Origin: Limnomonas spitsbergensis
Taxonomy: Eukaryota; Chlorophyta; Chlorophyceae; Chlamydomonadales
Assembly: GCA_037349105.1 (NCBI GenBank)
Contig: JAYJMM010000114.1
Coordinates: 3,773,501 to 3,837,500 of the forward strand
Direction: 5' to 3'
Length of the DNA: 64,000 nucleotides
Program-made: the position numbers and the translations under genes
Notes under the pieces: model-generated
The model's database searches: none
Seen by the model: the letters and a program-made list of their open reading frames with translations, nothing else
Told to the model about the DNA's origin: nothing
Shown: positions 33,501 through 45,500 of the stretch, in pieces
How positions within the stretch are numbered: the stretch's first letter is position 1
How the letters are laid out: each line of letters starts with the position of its first letter

Positions 33501-36500
33501 ATTGTAGATGAAACATAGCTAAATTGTAGCTGAATCATAGCTGAATTGTAGATGAATCATAGCTGAATTGTAGGTGAATCATAGACGAATTGTAGATAAA
33601 ACAGAGCTAAATTGTAGATGAATCATAGCTGAATTGTAGCTGAAACATAGCTAAATTGTAGCTGAAGTGCGTTTGAGATAACCCCGGTTTGTGCCTCTCC
33701 CTGCCGTGCATTGACAGATGGCTGGCGCCATGAAAAGAAGCCTGCCAATGAGCGAATGGCAGTCCAAAAGGTGCGCAGACCGTGTCTCATTGTTTCGCCT
33801 ACGTGTCCCCAAATGTTCGACGGGCTACCGTGCGGCCGCCTAAGGTCAGAAGGAGGTCAAACCTTGACTGGCTTGCAGACCAGTGCTGTGCCAATTACAG
33901 TTCTTGCGGTGGCTGAATTGCGTAGCTCGGTTTCAGTCTTTGTAATTGTAAGGCGAATTTCGGGTTAAGTGCTTTTACCCGTAAGTGACCTTTGTTATTT
34001 ATACAATTTCTGAATTATGGCGCAATGGCACAGCGCTGATGCAGATGCAGGCCCAAGTAGCATGGCTGGCTGTGCATGAGGCTTGTTTTGCGTGCGCCAT
34101 AATTAAGAATTTGTAATGTAATACAGAAATTTGCTACACCCCGGTTTTTGCGTGGGCCGCCCTAGCGTATTTAGTGCCTGTACTGGTTTATGGGCACATG
34201 TTCCATGCATCAAATGCGATGCTTAGCTGGACTGCCTGAACTTGCCGAAACTTCACTTCAATACTACACCTCAAAACTTGTCGAAACTTCACCTTCAAAC
34301 TTCACATGAGGCCCTATGGCGGGAGAGCCGGAGGTGGTTGACCCAATTCTTAAGCGACCCTAAAGATCTGTTACTGTACATGCATATTGTCTAACCTTCA
34401 GCTTTGGAATTGGCATATATATCAACTTACCGGTGTACGCCAAACTGCGGTTAAAAGGTTATATAAGCTTATTTGACTTACCGGTGTACAGAGTAGGCTT
34501 AAGATTGGCTTAGGTCGCCAATCCCTACTCGTATGGCTGGCCTGTAGCCGAGCCATGGTGGGGAGACGTTGAAATGATCTTCCAGATTTGCAGCCCAGCC
34601 TCAGCAGCGGCGCCAAAAGACGCCAGCAGGCCAGGGAAAAGATACCGGCAGAGATATATAGTAGTTTCCCATTGCTTCCTGATGCTTGTGGTTGATTGGG
34701 GTGCCAGTGGTGCGCTAGGGACGCCCTCATGCACGCAGATAATGGAGTATCGAGCTAGCGGTACTCACCAAATGTAAAAGAAATGGACGGGCTAGCAGTT
34801 CAATCGCATTCCCTCCAATTCTCACCCCAAACGTCTCCTCAACCCAGCCAGTGTTTATTCTTCCGGCTACAAGTCCACATTCGTCAGGCCGCCCTGCGGC
34901 CGCCAGAGGCTTGATCGGGGTCAAGCCTGGACCGGTCCACGGCTGGCGGGCCAAAGCAGCATGGCTGGCCACAAACGGGGCCTCCGGCCATAGGCCTGAG
35001 TGTAGCTGACAAGTAGCTGAGTCGTGAAAAAGAACCACTGCCCCCCCCCCCCCTCTCCCAGGATCTGACGGGCACCATGCGCTATTTTGTGCACATGCAA
35101 GACGGCCGCCTGGTCTACGGCAACAAGCAGTTCATCATTTCCGGGTTCAATGCGCCACCAGAGATCTTGGCTATGGCAGCCAGTAAAGTGGCAAGACCCA
35201 AGGTGAGCAAAACAAACCGGAGGCACAAATGAAGCGCCTGATGGCGGAGCAGCAGCCGCTGGCTGGGCGGCATGCATGGGTTGAGCAGCATGCCCATCAG
35301 CACCGAGTGCAGGGCCGGCAGACTGAGGCTGGCTGGATGGTCCAGGAGGGGCTCCTGAAGGAGGGTCCTCATCCGTCAAATCGTCGCTAGGAGGGTCATC
35401 GTCACCCCAGCCCTCGTGACAATTCTGGCTCTTCTAATATTTGGACCTAGCTCTGTTAGGGTTGGAAGAAAAAGGCCCCCCCCTTCCCAGTTCTGTGCTG
35501 CATCGATCGCAACAACCTGTTGGGCTGTGCGTATGGAGGAGGGGAGGTCTGAAGGCTCCATTCAATTATTGAGCTGTTTTCTCTAATGATTTGCCAAGAC
35601 AATAAGGCCCCACACACTTCCCCCGTTTAATTTTTGTATTCTGCTCCGTGCTCTTTAGCTCCTCACCACTATTGCTTGGCACTGTTCGGCCTCTTGATTT
35701 TTCAGATCTATACTCCCAGCTCTATATGGAGCCCTGCCACCCCAGCGCAGCTGCACAACTGAGTGCCGGATGCTGCGGCGGATGAACCCTGAACCCTGAA
35801 CACTGTACCTTGAACCCTGAACAATGTACCCTGAACCCTGAACAATGTACCCCCAAAATTTTACGCAGCTTCGCCCTCCGCTGGATGTTTCTGCGGCTGC
35901 CAGCATCCATACTGCCAGCATCCACACTGCCAGCATCCACACTTCCAGCATCCACACTGCCAGCATCCACACTGCCAGCATCCACACTGTGCACATCATA
36001 GCATAAGGGTTAACCTTTCAGACCTAAACCTTAAACCCTATACCCTAATCTCTTAGCCCTTATACCTGAAGACCATGCTGCACTGTTCCCTGAACCCTCA
36101 CGCTCCTTCTTGGACGTAGTTTTCTTTTAGAGACAGGTTAAGGGTTAACGTTTGAACCCTAAACCCAAAACCCAAAACCCAAAATCCTTAACCCTGAACC
36201 CTTATTGGGATTAGTTTTCTTTCTCTCTTATTCAGCATGAGCGACCTGCGGCACTTACCGGTAAGTCTCGGGGCGGGCGGTGTTGGTATGGGCCGCTCTT
36301 GTGATGATGATGGTTGGTCTGGCGCCCCATACCAATGTTTGCTGACTCCAGAGGAGGATGGGGCCTGTCCAGAACCGTAATTGATTAGTTGTCCCAGGTC
36401 TGAAAACCGTACTTGAACCCCGCAGGTGCGTCGCCTGCTGGACGCTGCCGTGGCGTCCGGTATGAACACCATGCGCGTCATGGCGTTCAACGACGGCGAG

Positions 36501-39500
36501 ACGCGTCTGTTCCCGATGCAAGTGGCGCTGGGTATCATGAACGAGCAGGCACTCAGGTCAGTAGGGGGGTGGGTGTAAGAGGGGAAGTGGATTTCTTTGT
36601 TTAGTTAATTGTTAGTAGAGAGCAAGTTCAAGTGCAAATGCAACTGCCAGAGCGTCTTGCCGTTTTTTACGCTGCAAGTGGCGCTGGGCATTGTGAACGA
36701 GCAGGCACTCAGGTAAGACAGGGGGGAGGGGGGAAGAGGGGAAGATGCAAGTGGCACTGGGTATCATGAACGAGCAGGCACTCAGGTTAGCGAAGGGGGG
36801 AGAGAGGTGAAGTGGATTTCTTTGTTTAGTTAATTGTTAGTAGAGAGCAAGTTCAAAGTGCAAATGCAACTGCCAAGTGTCTCGCCGTCTTTTCCCGCTG
36901 CAAGTGGCGCTGGGCATTGTGAACGAGCAGGCACTCAGGTAAGACAGGGGGGAGGGGGGAAGAGGGGAAGATGCAAGTGGCACTGGGTATCATGAACGAG
37001 CAGGCACTCAGGTTAGCGGAGGGGGGAGAGAGGTGAAGTGGATTTCTTTGTTTAGTTAATTGTTAGTAGAGTGCAAGTTCAAAGTGCAAATGCAACTGCC
37101 AAGTGTCTCGCCGTCTTTTCCCGCTGCAAGTGGCGCTGGGCGTTATGAACGAGCAGGCATTCAGGTCAGTTGGGGGGGTGGGAGGGGGAAGAGGGGAAGA
37201 TGCAAGTGGATTTGTGAGACTTTTTTGTTTTGCAAGTATGAGTCAAAGTTGAAGTGCAAGTGCACGTACAAGTACCGGTACAAGTACAAGTCAGAGTAAA
37301 GCGTAGGTACAAGTACAAGTATAGGTGCAACCGCAAGTACAAGTGCAAATGCAAGTTTAAGTGCAATTACAACTGCAATTACAAGAACGCACCGTTTGGA
37401 TGATGGTCGTAGCTGGCTCAGGGGGGCAGCCGCTCCGCTTTGATGGCAGTCAGCAGATGGTGTGGGGTGGAGGAAGCCCCGATGGTAGAATAGCCGGTGT
37501 TGACGCCCGCCTCCATGTGTAGGATTCAGGTATTCAGTGCTCAAGGTTTTGAGGTTGTAAGGTTTTAGGGTTCAGGGTTTCGTTTTTAGGGTTCAGGATG
37601 TCCAGGGCCCTTAAGGGCTTAGAACCCACGAGCTCGAATAGCTCCTTTTCGTGTTACGCCTATCACACATCTCCGCTCGCAGGCCCAGTCTCCCACACAT
37701 CTCCCACACATCTCACGCCTCCCACACATCTTGTCTCACAGACCCGGACTCCCTCCCTGTATGAACAGGGCACCGGTAAATCACAGTCTTCGCCAATATG
37801 CCATTTCACAGCTTTCCAATTTGATGTCTCCCCAGGGTTTGATTGGACTGGCTGATCCTTTCACTGCGCTCCCACACTGTGCTCCACACATCTCCCACAC
37901 ATCTCCCACACATCTCCCACACATCCAGGGATGGACTGGACTGGCCCATCCTTTCACTGCACTCCCACACTGTGCTCCACACATTTCCCACACATCTCCC
38001 ACACATACAGGGATGGACTGGACTGGCTTATCCTAACGGCGCGCCGACGCAAGCTGCGCCTGATTCTCGTGCTGACGGACTGCAGCAGTACAGATCTTGG
38101 CGGCATGTGGCAGTACAGCCGCTGGCTGAACCCCAAGGACACCGTCACATCCTTCTACAGTAATGACACGTACAAGGTACGGCGGTACGCATGCGGTACA
38201 GCGTTATGCATGCGGTATATTTCTGCGCCATCCAATGGTTGTGCCTTGGTCGCTGGTCAAGGGGGGGGAGGCACTGGGTTTTTGTTCTCTGTCATACACT
38301 GGGCCCCGACTGCTTTGCTGGCATCCGTCCAATGCATGAATCGTAAAACCCTAAACCCTAAACCCTAAACCCTAAACCCTAAACCTGCTGCACCTTCAAA
38401 TCAGTAAATCCAAGTGATATTAAATAGGCTGTCTCTCTTCCCGCCCTACAATTTCGAATTTTGCCCCCACGTCAGCTCCCTTCCCTGGCTTCCCCCCCCG
38501 ATTTTAAATTGTCCCCACCCGTTGGCTCCCTCCCCGCCCCTCTGAACCCTCTCGTGCTTCTGGTGAACCGCCAGGCACATTTCTTTGACTACATGTCCGC
38601 ACTGGCGGTCCGGCAAAACACCGCTACGGGCTTGGAGTACCGGAATGACCCCACCATCCTGGCCTGGGACCTCGCCAACGCGCCGCGGCATCCCGGCAAG
38701 CCCGCGGACGAGGCCTTTCAGGTGATCCCCCTTAATACACAGATAAATACCCTAGCCCCAAGCCCCAAACCCTTAACCCCAAACCCCCCAAAATATATAG
38801 ATATAGATATAGATACCGTATAGAGATACCGTGGCCAACAGATTGCTTAAACTGGTATTCAAAATTCAATTTCAGATGTATACACTGCTGCACCTATGGA
38901 TCCCCGATCCCCGATGTGGCCAACATGCTACGCAAGCTTCGAATTGCAAATGATAAATCCAAATGTATGGATTGTTGCAGGGATAGATCCCCTATGTGGC
39001 CGCCACAGTGTGCAAGTAGGGCTTCATAACATCAATTCGAAAAACATATGTGTGGATTGCTTCAGGGATGGATCCCATGCGTGGCCAACACAATTAAATT
39101 TCAAATGTGTGAACTCTGCTATCTGGGCTTCAAAATTCAATTCAAAATTCAAATCTGTGGATTGCTGCAGGGATGGATCCCCTATGTGGCTAACACGCTG
39201 CGCAAGATGGACGTGAATCACTTGATCATGGTCGGGACTGAGGTGCGAGGGCTAGGGTTTTAGGGTTAAGGGGGGTTCAGGTGTCGCAGCTGCCTTTCAG
39301 CTTCATCTTGTATCCCCTATGGAAGGGGAGACGTGACTCCATTTATGTTAGGTGCTCCGGCTGCAGTTCATGGTATGGAAGGGGAGACGTGACTCCATAT
39401 CTGTTATAGCATGTGCTCATCATGTGCCAACAATTGAATAATGGTTCTCCCCCCTCCCCCTATGGTTCTCCCCCCTCCTCCTATTTTCCGCTCGCTAGGG

Positions 39501-42500
39501 ATTCTTTGGAGATTTCAGCCCGCACCACATGCAGCTCAACCCGAGCGCTGACGTGGGACAGGTGCGCTGCCGTGCGCACACCGCCCCATGCATAAATTGC
39601 GACGCTTTAAATTCAAATAGAACCTGATGCTTTGGCCTGGCCTTTTTCATGTATTCACTATAATGATGCGCGCATGTGTTGTATCAAACTGTTTGTTTCG
39701 TCAGTCAATTAACATGTGGTTCCGAAGTGTGGTAGGAGAGGGCTTCCCTGGAGTGCCCTTCCTGTCCATAATCCTGGCTGGTTCAGGTTTGGTCGCCATC
39801 AAGCCTTTGGCGGCCGCGTGGCGGCCTGCCAATGGTGGCCTAGTAGCCGAAAAGGAAACACCGCATACAAACCCATTCCCTCTCCATGTCCCAGGTTTTT
39901 CCCAGGCCGACGACGGATAGTGGAGGGGCGCCAACAGTGCCCTACAATGCCAGGTAGGGGGGGGGGGGGCGCGTTCAGTTTATTCATTTTGAAGTACGAA
40001 TTGTCGACAAATTGTAATGTAACATTTTTTGATAGACAGGGCTGTACCGGTTGTGAGTGCAGGGGGTGCACCGGTTTGTTTTATAGGTCTTCCCGTTTTG
40101 AAATCCCTGTCTCGACATGAAGAGCGTTTGAAGTGCTAAGAAGAAGAAGCCACCGCAGGAGACCAATTCGGGCTGTGCGGTCCTGTAGAGCCTTAAAGGA
40201 AATTGAGGAGCTCGCGGCCTTGTGACGGCCTTCTAGATTTCTGATTCGTAATGGAGTTTCAGATCATGGATGGGAATGGCGCTAATGCAGCCTCGGCCCA
40301 TGCTGCTCTGTTTTCTTATCCCTTGCCCTCATGCGGGGCGTAGCTTTAAATCCTTTCTTTCTACAGCCAGGAGACGCAGGGGATACATGGAAGGTAGGGG
40401 GCGCATGGGATACATGGAGAGCATGTGATACATGAACGCATGGGGTGCATAGGATACATAAAACGCATGGGCGCAAGGGACACATGGAGCACATGGGATA
40501 AAGCGCATGGGGCGCATGAGACGCATGGATGCATGGGACACATGGAGCACATGGAGTGCATGGCACACATGGGATATATGGAGCCCATGAGAGGCATGGG
40601 ACACACGGAGCGCATGGGTTCATGGGACACATGGGATATATGGAGCCCATGAGAGGCATGGGACACACGGAGCGCATGGGTTCATGGCACACATGGGATA
40701 TATGGAGCCCATGAGAGGCATGGGACACACGGAGCGCATGGGTTCATGGGACACATGGGATATATGGAATCCATGAGAGGCATGGGACTCATGGAGCGCA
40801 TGGGTTCATGGGACACATGGGACACATGGAGCGCATGGAGTTCATGGGACACATGGGACACATGGAGCCCATGGAGTTCATGGGACACACGGGACACATG
40901 GAGCACATGGAGTGCATAGGACACATTGGACACATGGAGCACATGGAGTGCATGGAGTGCATGGGACACATGGGATACATGGAACCCATGAGAGACATGG
41001 GACACATGGAGCGCATGGAGTGCATGGAGTGCATGGGACACATGGGATACATGGAACCCATGAGAGACATGGGACACATGGAGAGCATGGGGCGCCTGAG
41101 ATGCATGGGACGCATGGGATACATGGAACGTATGGGGCGCGTGGGAGACGTGGGATGCATTGGGCACATGGGACGCATGGAGTGTACGGGGAGCATGGGA
41201 TGTATGACACAGATGGGGCGCAGGCGACACACGAAATGCATGGGGCTCACGAAGTGCACAACACTCGGGACGTAGGCCACCACCACCAGGCCCACTGACA
41301 TGATATCCAAAGGCGCACCCCTTATTTCCTTGTCATACTAACTTTCATGCCTGGTTGTGTTTTCTTTGCCGTGCATGTTTTCTTGCTTGTGCGTGTTCTT
41401 GTGTGTGTGTTTCTTGTCTGTGCGTGATTTCTTGCGCTTGCTGCCCAATACCGAGGGCCTGCAACGGATGCGCGCAGGTGCGAGGGCGGCGATTTCATGC
41501 GAAACAGCGCGGTGAGGGAGACTGACATGGCGGTGGCGGCGGTGATGCCAGACCAGTGGCTGACGGCACCATCCTGTGACGATGTATGCAGGCAGAACTG
41601 GACGCGGCACTGGGTGAGGGGCTGGAGGGACAGGGGGTGTTGGGCTCCCTTACTGGACGCGGCACTGGGTGGGGGGCTGGAGGGACAGGGGGTGTTGGGC
41701 TCCCTACTGGACGCGGCACTGGGTGGGGGGCTGGAGGGACAGGGGGTGTTGGGCTCCCTTACTGGACGCGACACTGGGTGGGGGGCTGGAAGGGCAGGGG
41801 GTGTTGGGCTCCCTTACTGGACGCGACACTGGGTGGGTGGCTGGAGGGACAGGGGGTGTTGGGCGCCCTTACTGGACGCGGCACTGGGTGAGGGGCTGGA
41901 GGGACAGGGGGTGTTGGGCTCCCTTACTGGACGCGGCACTGGGTGAGGGGCTGGAGGGACAGGGGGTGTTAGGCTCCCTTACTGGACGCGGCACTGGGTG
42001 GGGGGCTGGAGGGACAGGGGGTGTTGGGCTCCCTTACTGCCCGCAGCACTGGGTGAGGGGCTGGAGGGGCAGGGGGTGTTGGGCTCCCTTACTAGACGCG
42101 GCACTGGGTGAGGGGCTGGAGGGACAGGGGGTGTTGGGCTCCCTTACTGGACGCGGCACTGGGTGAGGGGCTGGAGGGACAGGGGGTGTTGGGCTCCCTT
42201 ACTGGACGCGGCACTGGGTGGGGGGCTGGAAGCACAGGGGATGTTGGGCTCCCTACTGGACGCGGCACTGGGTGGGGGGCTGGAGGGACAGGGGGTGTTG
42301 GGCTCCCTTACTGGACGCGACACTGGGTGGGGGGCTGGAGGGGCAGGGGGTGTTGGGCTCCCTTACTGGACGCGACACTGGGTGGGTGCCTGGAGGGACA
42401 GGGGGTGTTGGGCTCCCTTACTGGACGCGGCACTGGGTGAGGGGCTGGAGGGACAGGGGGTGTTGGGCTCCCTTACTGGACGCGGCACTGGGTGAGGGGC

Positions 42501-45500
42501 TGGAGGGACAGGGGGTGTTGGGCTCCCTTACTGGACGCGGCACTGGGTGGGGGGCTGGAGGGACAGGGGGTGTTGGGCTCCCTTACTGCCCGCAGCACTG
42601 GGTGGGGGGCTGGAGGGACAGGGGGTGTTGGGCTCCCTTACTGGACGCGACACTGGGTGGGGGGCTGGAAGGGCAGGGGGTGTTGGGCTCCCTTACTGGA
42701 CGCGACACTGGGTGGGTGGCTGGAGGGACAGGGGGTGTTGGGCTCCCTTACTGGACGCGGCACTGGGTGAGGGGCTGGAGGGACAGGGGGTGTTGGGCTC
42801 CCTTACTGGACGCGGCACTGGGTGAGGGGCTGGAGGGACAGGGGGTGTTAGGCTCCCTTACTGGACGCGGCACTGGGTGGGGGGCTGGAGGGACAGGGGG
42901 TGTTGGGCTCCCTTACTGCCCGCAGCACTGGGTGAGGGGCTGGAGGGGCAGGGGGTGTTGGGCTCCCTTACTAGACGCGGCACTGGGTGAGGGGCTGGAG
43001 GGACAGGGGGTGTTGGGCTCCCTTACTGGACGCGGCACTGGGTGAGGGGCTGGAGGGACAGGGGGTGTTGGGCTCCCTTACTGGACGCGACACTGGGTGG
43101 GGGGCTGGAAGCACAGGGGATGTTGGGCTCCCTACTGGACGCGGCACTGGGTGGGTGGCTGGAGGGACAGGGGGTGTTGGGCTCCCTTACTGGACGCGAC
43201 ACTGGGTGGGGGGCTGGAGGGGCAGGGGGTGTTGGGCTCCCTTACTGGACGCGACACTGGGTGGGTGCCTGGAGGGACAGGGGGTGTTGGGCTCCCTTAC
43301 TGGACGCGGCACTGGGTGAGGGGCTGGAGGGACAGGGGGTGTTGGGCTCCCTTACTGGACGCGGCACTGGGTGAGGGGCTGGAGGGACAGGGGGTGTTGG
43401 GCTCCCTTACTGGACGCGGCACTGGGTGGGGGGCTGGAGGGACAGGGGGTGTTGGGCTCCCTTTCTGCCCGCAGCACTGGGTGAGGGGCTGGAGGGGCAG
43501 GGGGTGTTGGGCTCCCTTACTGGACGCGGCACTGGGTGAGGGGCTGGAGGGACAGGGGGTGTTGGGCTCCCTTACTGGACGCAGCACTGGGTGAGGGGCT
43601 GGAGGGACAGGGGGGGGTGAGCTCCCTTACTGGCCGCAGCACTGGGTGGGGGGCTGGAGGGATAGGGGGTGTTGGGCTCCCTTACTGGCCGCAGGGTGAG
43701 GGGCTGGGGTGCTGCACTCATTTAGTGGTTGAGGGTGGAGGGGCAGTGGGAAGGGCAGGTGGAGGGGCAAGGGGTGCTGCACTCACTAACTAAACGCGGC
43801 ACTGGGTGAGGGTGGAGAAACAGGGGGTGCTGCACTGACTAACTGGATGCAGCATTGGATGAGGGTGGAGGGGCAGGGTGTGCTACGCTCAGTAGCAGTG
43901 TGAGGGGGAGGGGGTGTTGGGCTGACTAACTGGATGATGCGCTGAGTCAGGAGGAGGGAGAGGGCGTGCTTTGCTCACATACTGGATGAGGCAATGGGTG
44001 AGGAGGGGGGAGGGGGGGGCAGGGGGGGCTACCTTCACAAAGTGAGGGGACTTGGCGGCGGCTGTGCCGGACCAGAATCTGCCAGCGCAGTCGTGTGGCA
44101 ACACCAACAGGTAGAACTAGACGTGGCACTGGGCGAAAGGGGGGAGGTCGCGGTGACCACTACCTGGATGAGGCACTGAGTGCGGGTGGAGGGGTACAGA
44201 GTGTTGTGCCCACATACTGGATGACGCACTTGGAAAGGGGGGAGGGAGGGGCAGGGTGTGCTGCCTAAACAGACTGAGGGGCAAGGTGAGGGGGGAGGTG
44301 CAGGGTGTGCTGCCTAAACAGACTGAGGGGCAAGGTGAGGGGGGAGGGGCAGGGTGTGCTGCCTAAACAGACTGAGGGGCAAGGTGAGGGGGGAGGGGCA
44401 GGGTGTGCTGCCTAAACAGACTGAGGGGCAAGGTGAGGGGGGAGGGGCAGGGTGTGCTGCCTAAACAGACTGAGGGGCAAGGTGAGGGGGGAGGGGCAGG
44501 GTGTGCTGCCTAAACAGACTGAGGGGCAAGGTGAGGGGGGAGGGGCAGGGTGTGCTGCCTAAACAGACTGAGGGGCAAGGTGATGGGGGAGGGGCAGGGT
44601 GTGCTGCCTAAACAGACTGAGGGGCAAGGTGAGGAGGGAGGGGCGGGGTGTGCTGCCTAAACAGACTGAGGGGCAAGGTGAGGGGGGAGGGGCGGGGTGT
44701 GCTGCCTAAACAGACTGAGGGGCAAGGTGAGGGGGGAGGGGCAGGGTGTGCTGCCTAAACAGACTGAGGGGCAAGGTGAGGGGGGAGGGGCAGGGTGTGC
44801 TGCCTAAACAGACTGAGGGGCAAGGTGAGGGGGGAGGGGCAGGGTGTGCTGCCAAAACAGACTGAGGGGCAAGGTGAGGGGGGAGGGGCAGGGTGTGCTG
44901 CCTAAACAGACTGAGGGGCAAGGTGAGGGGGGAGGGGCAGGTTGTGCTGCCTAAACAGACTGAGGGGCAAGGTGAGGAGGGAGGGGCAGGGTGTGCTGCC
45001 TAAACAGACTGAGGGGCAAGGTGAGGGGGGAGGGGCAGGGTGTGCTGCCTAAACAGACTGAGGGGCAAGGTGAGGGGGGAGGGGCAGGGTGTGCTGCCTA
45101 AACAGAATGAGGGGCAAGGTGAGGGGGGAGGGGCAGGGTGTGCTGCCTAAACAGACTGAGGGGCAAGGTGAGGGGGGAGGGGCAGGGTGTGCAGCCTAAA
45201 CAGACTGAGGGGCAAGGTGAGGGAGGGAGGGGCAGGGTGTGCTGCCTAAACAGACTGAGGGGCAAGGTGAGGGGGGAGGGGCAGGGTGTGCTGCCTAAAC
45301 AGACTGAGGGGCAAGGTGAGGGGGGAGGGGCAGGGTGTGCTGCCTAAACAGACTGAGGGGCAAGGTGAGGGGGGAGGGGCAGGGTGTGCTGCCTAAACAG
45401 ACTGAGGGGCAAGGTGAGGGGGGAGGGGCAGGGTGTGCTGCCTAAACAGACCGAGGGGCAAGGTGAGGGGGGAGGGGCAGGGTGTGCTGCCTAAACAGAC

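Noticed and set aside
38661..38705. Interpretation of the mannanase-like gene as a plain pseudogene
   Set aside because: All eleven exons keep frame and GT-AG sites and no stop interrupts about 1077 codons, so loss of catalytic residues alone does not indicate a dead gene; transcript data could still reverse this.
39562..41484. Additional mannanase-like exon in this intron
   Set aside because: Phase and homology join exon 8 (…DVGQ) directly to exon 9 (GGDFMRN); no missing family block is left to place.
41497..43793. Series of Trp/Gly/Leu-rich frames (up to 275 codons) across the 55-bp array
   Set aside because: Repeat-derived; only the first 39 codons before the array belong to a real exon (exon 9 of the mannanase-like gene).
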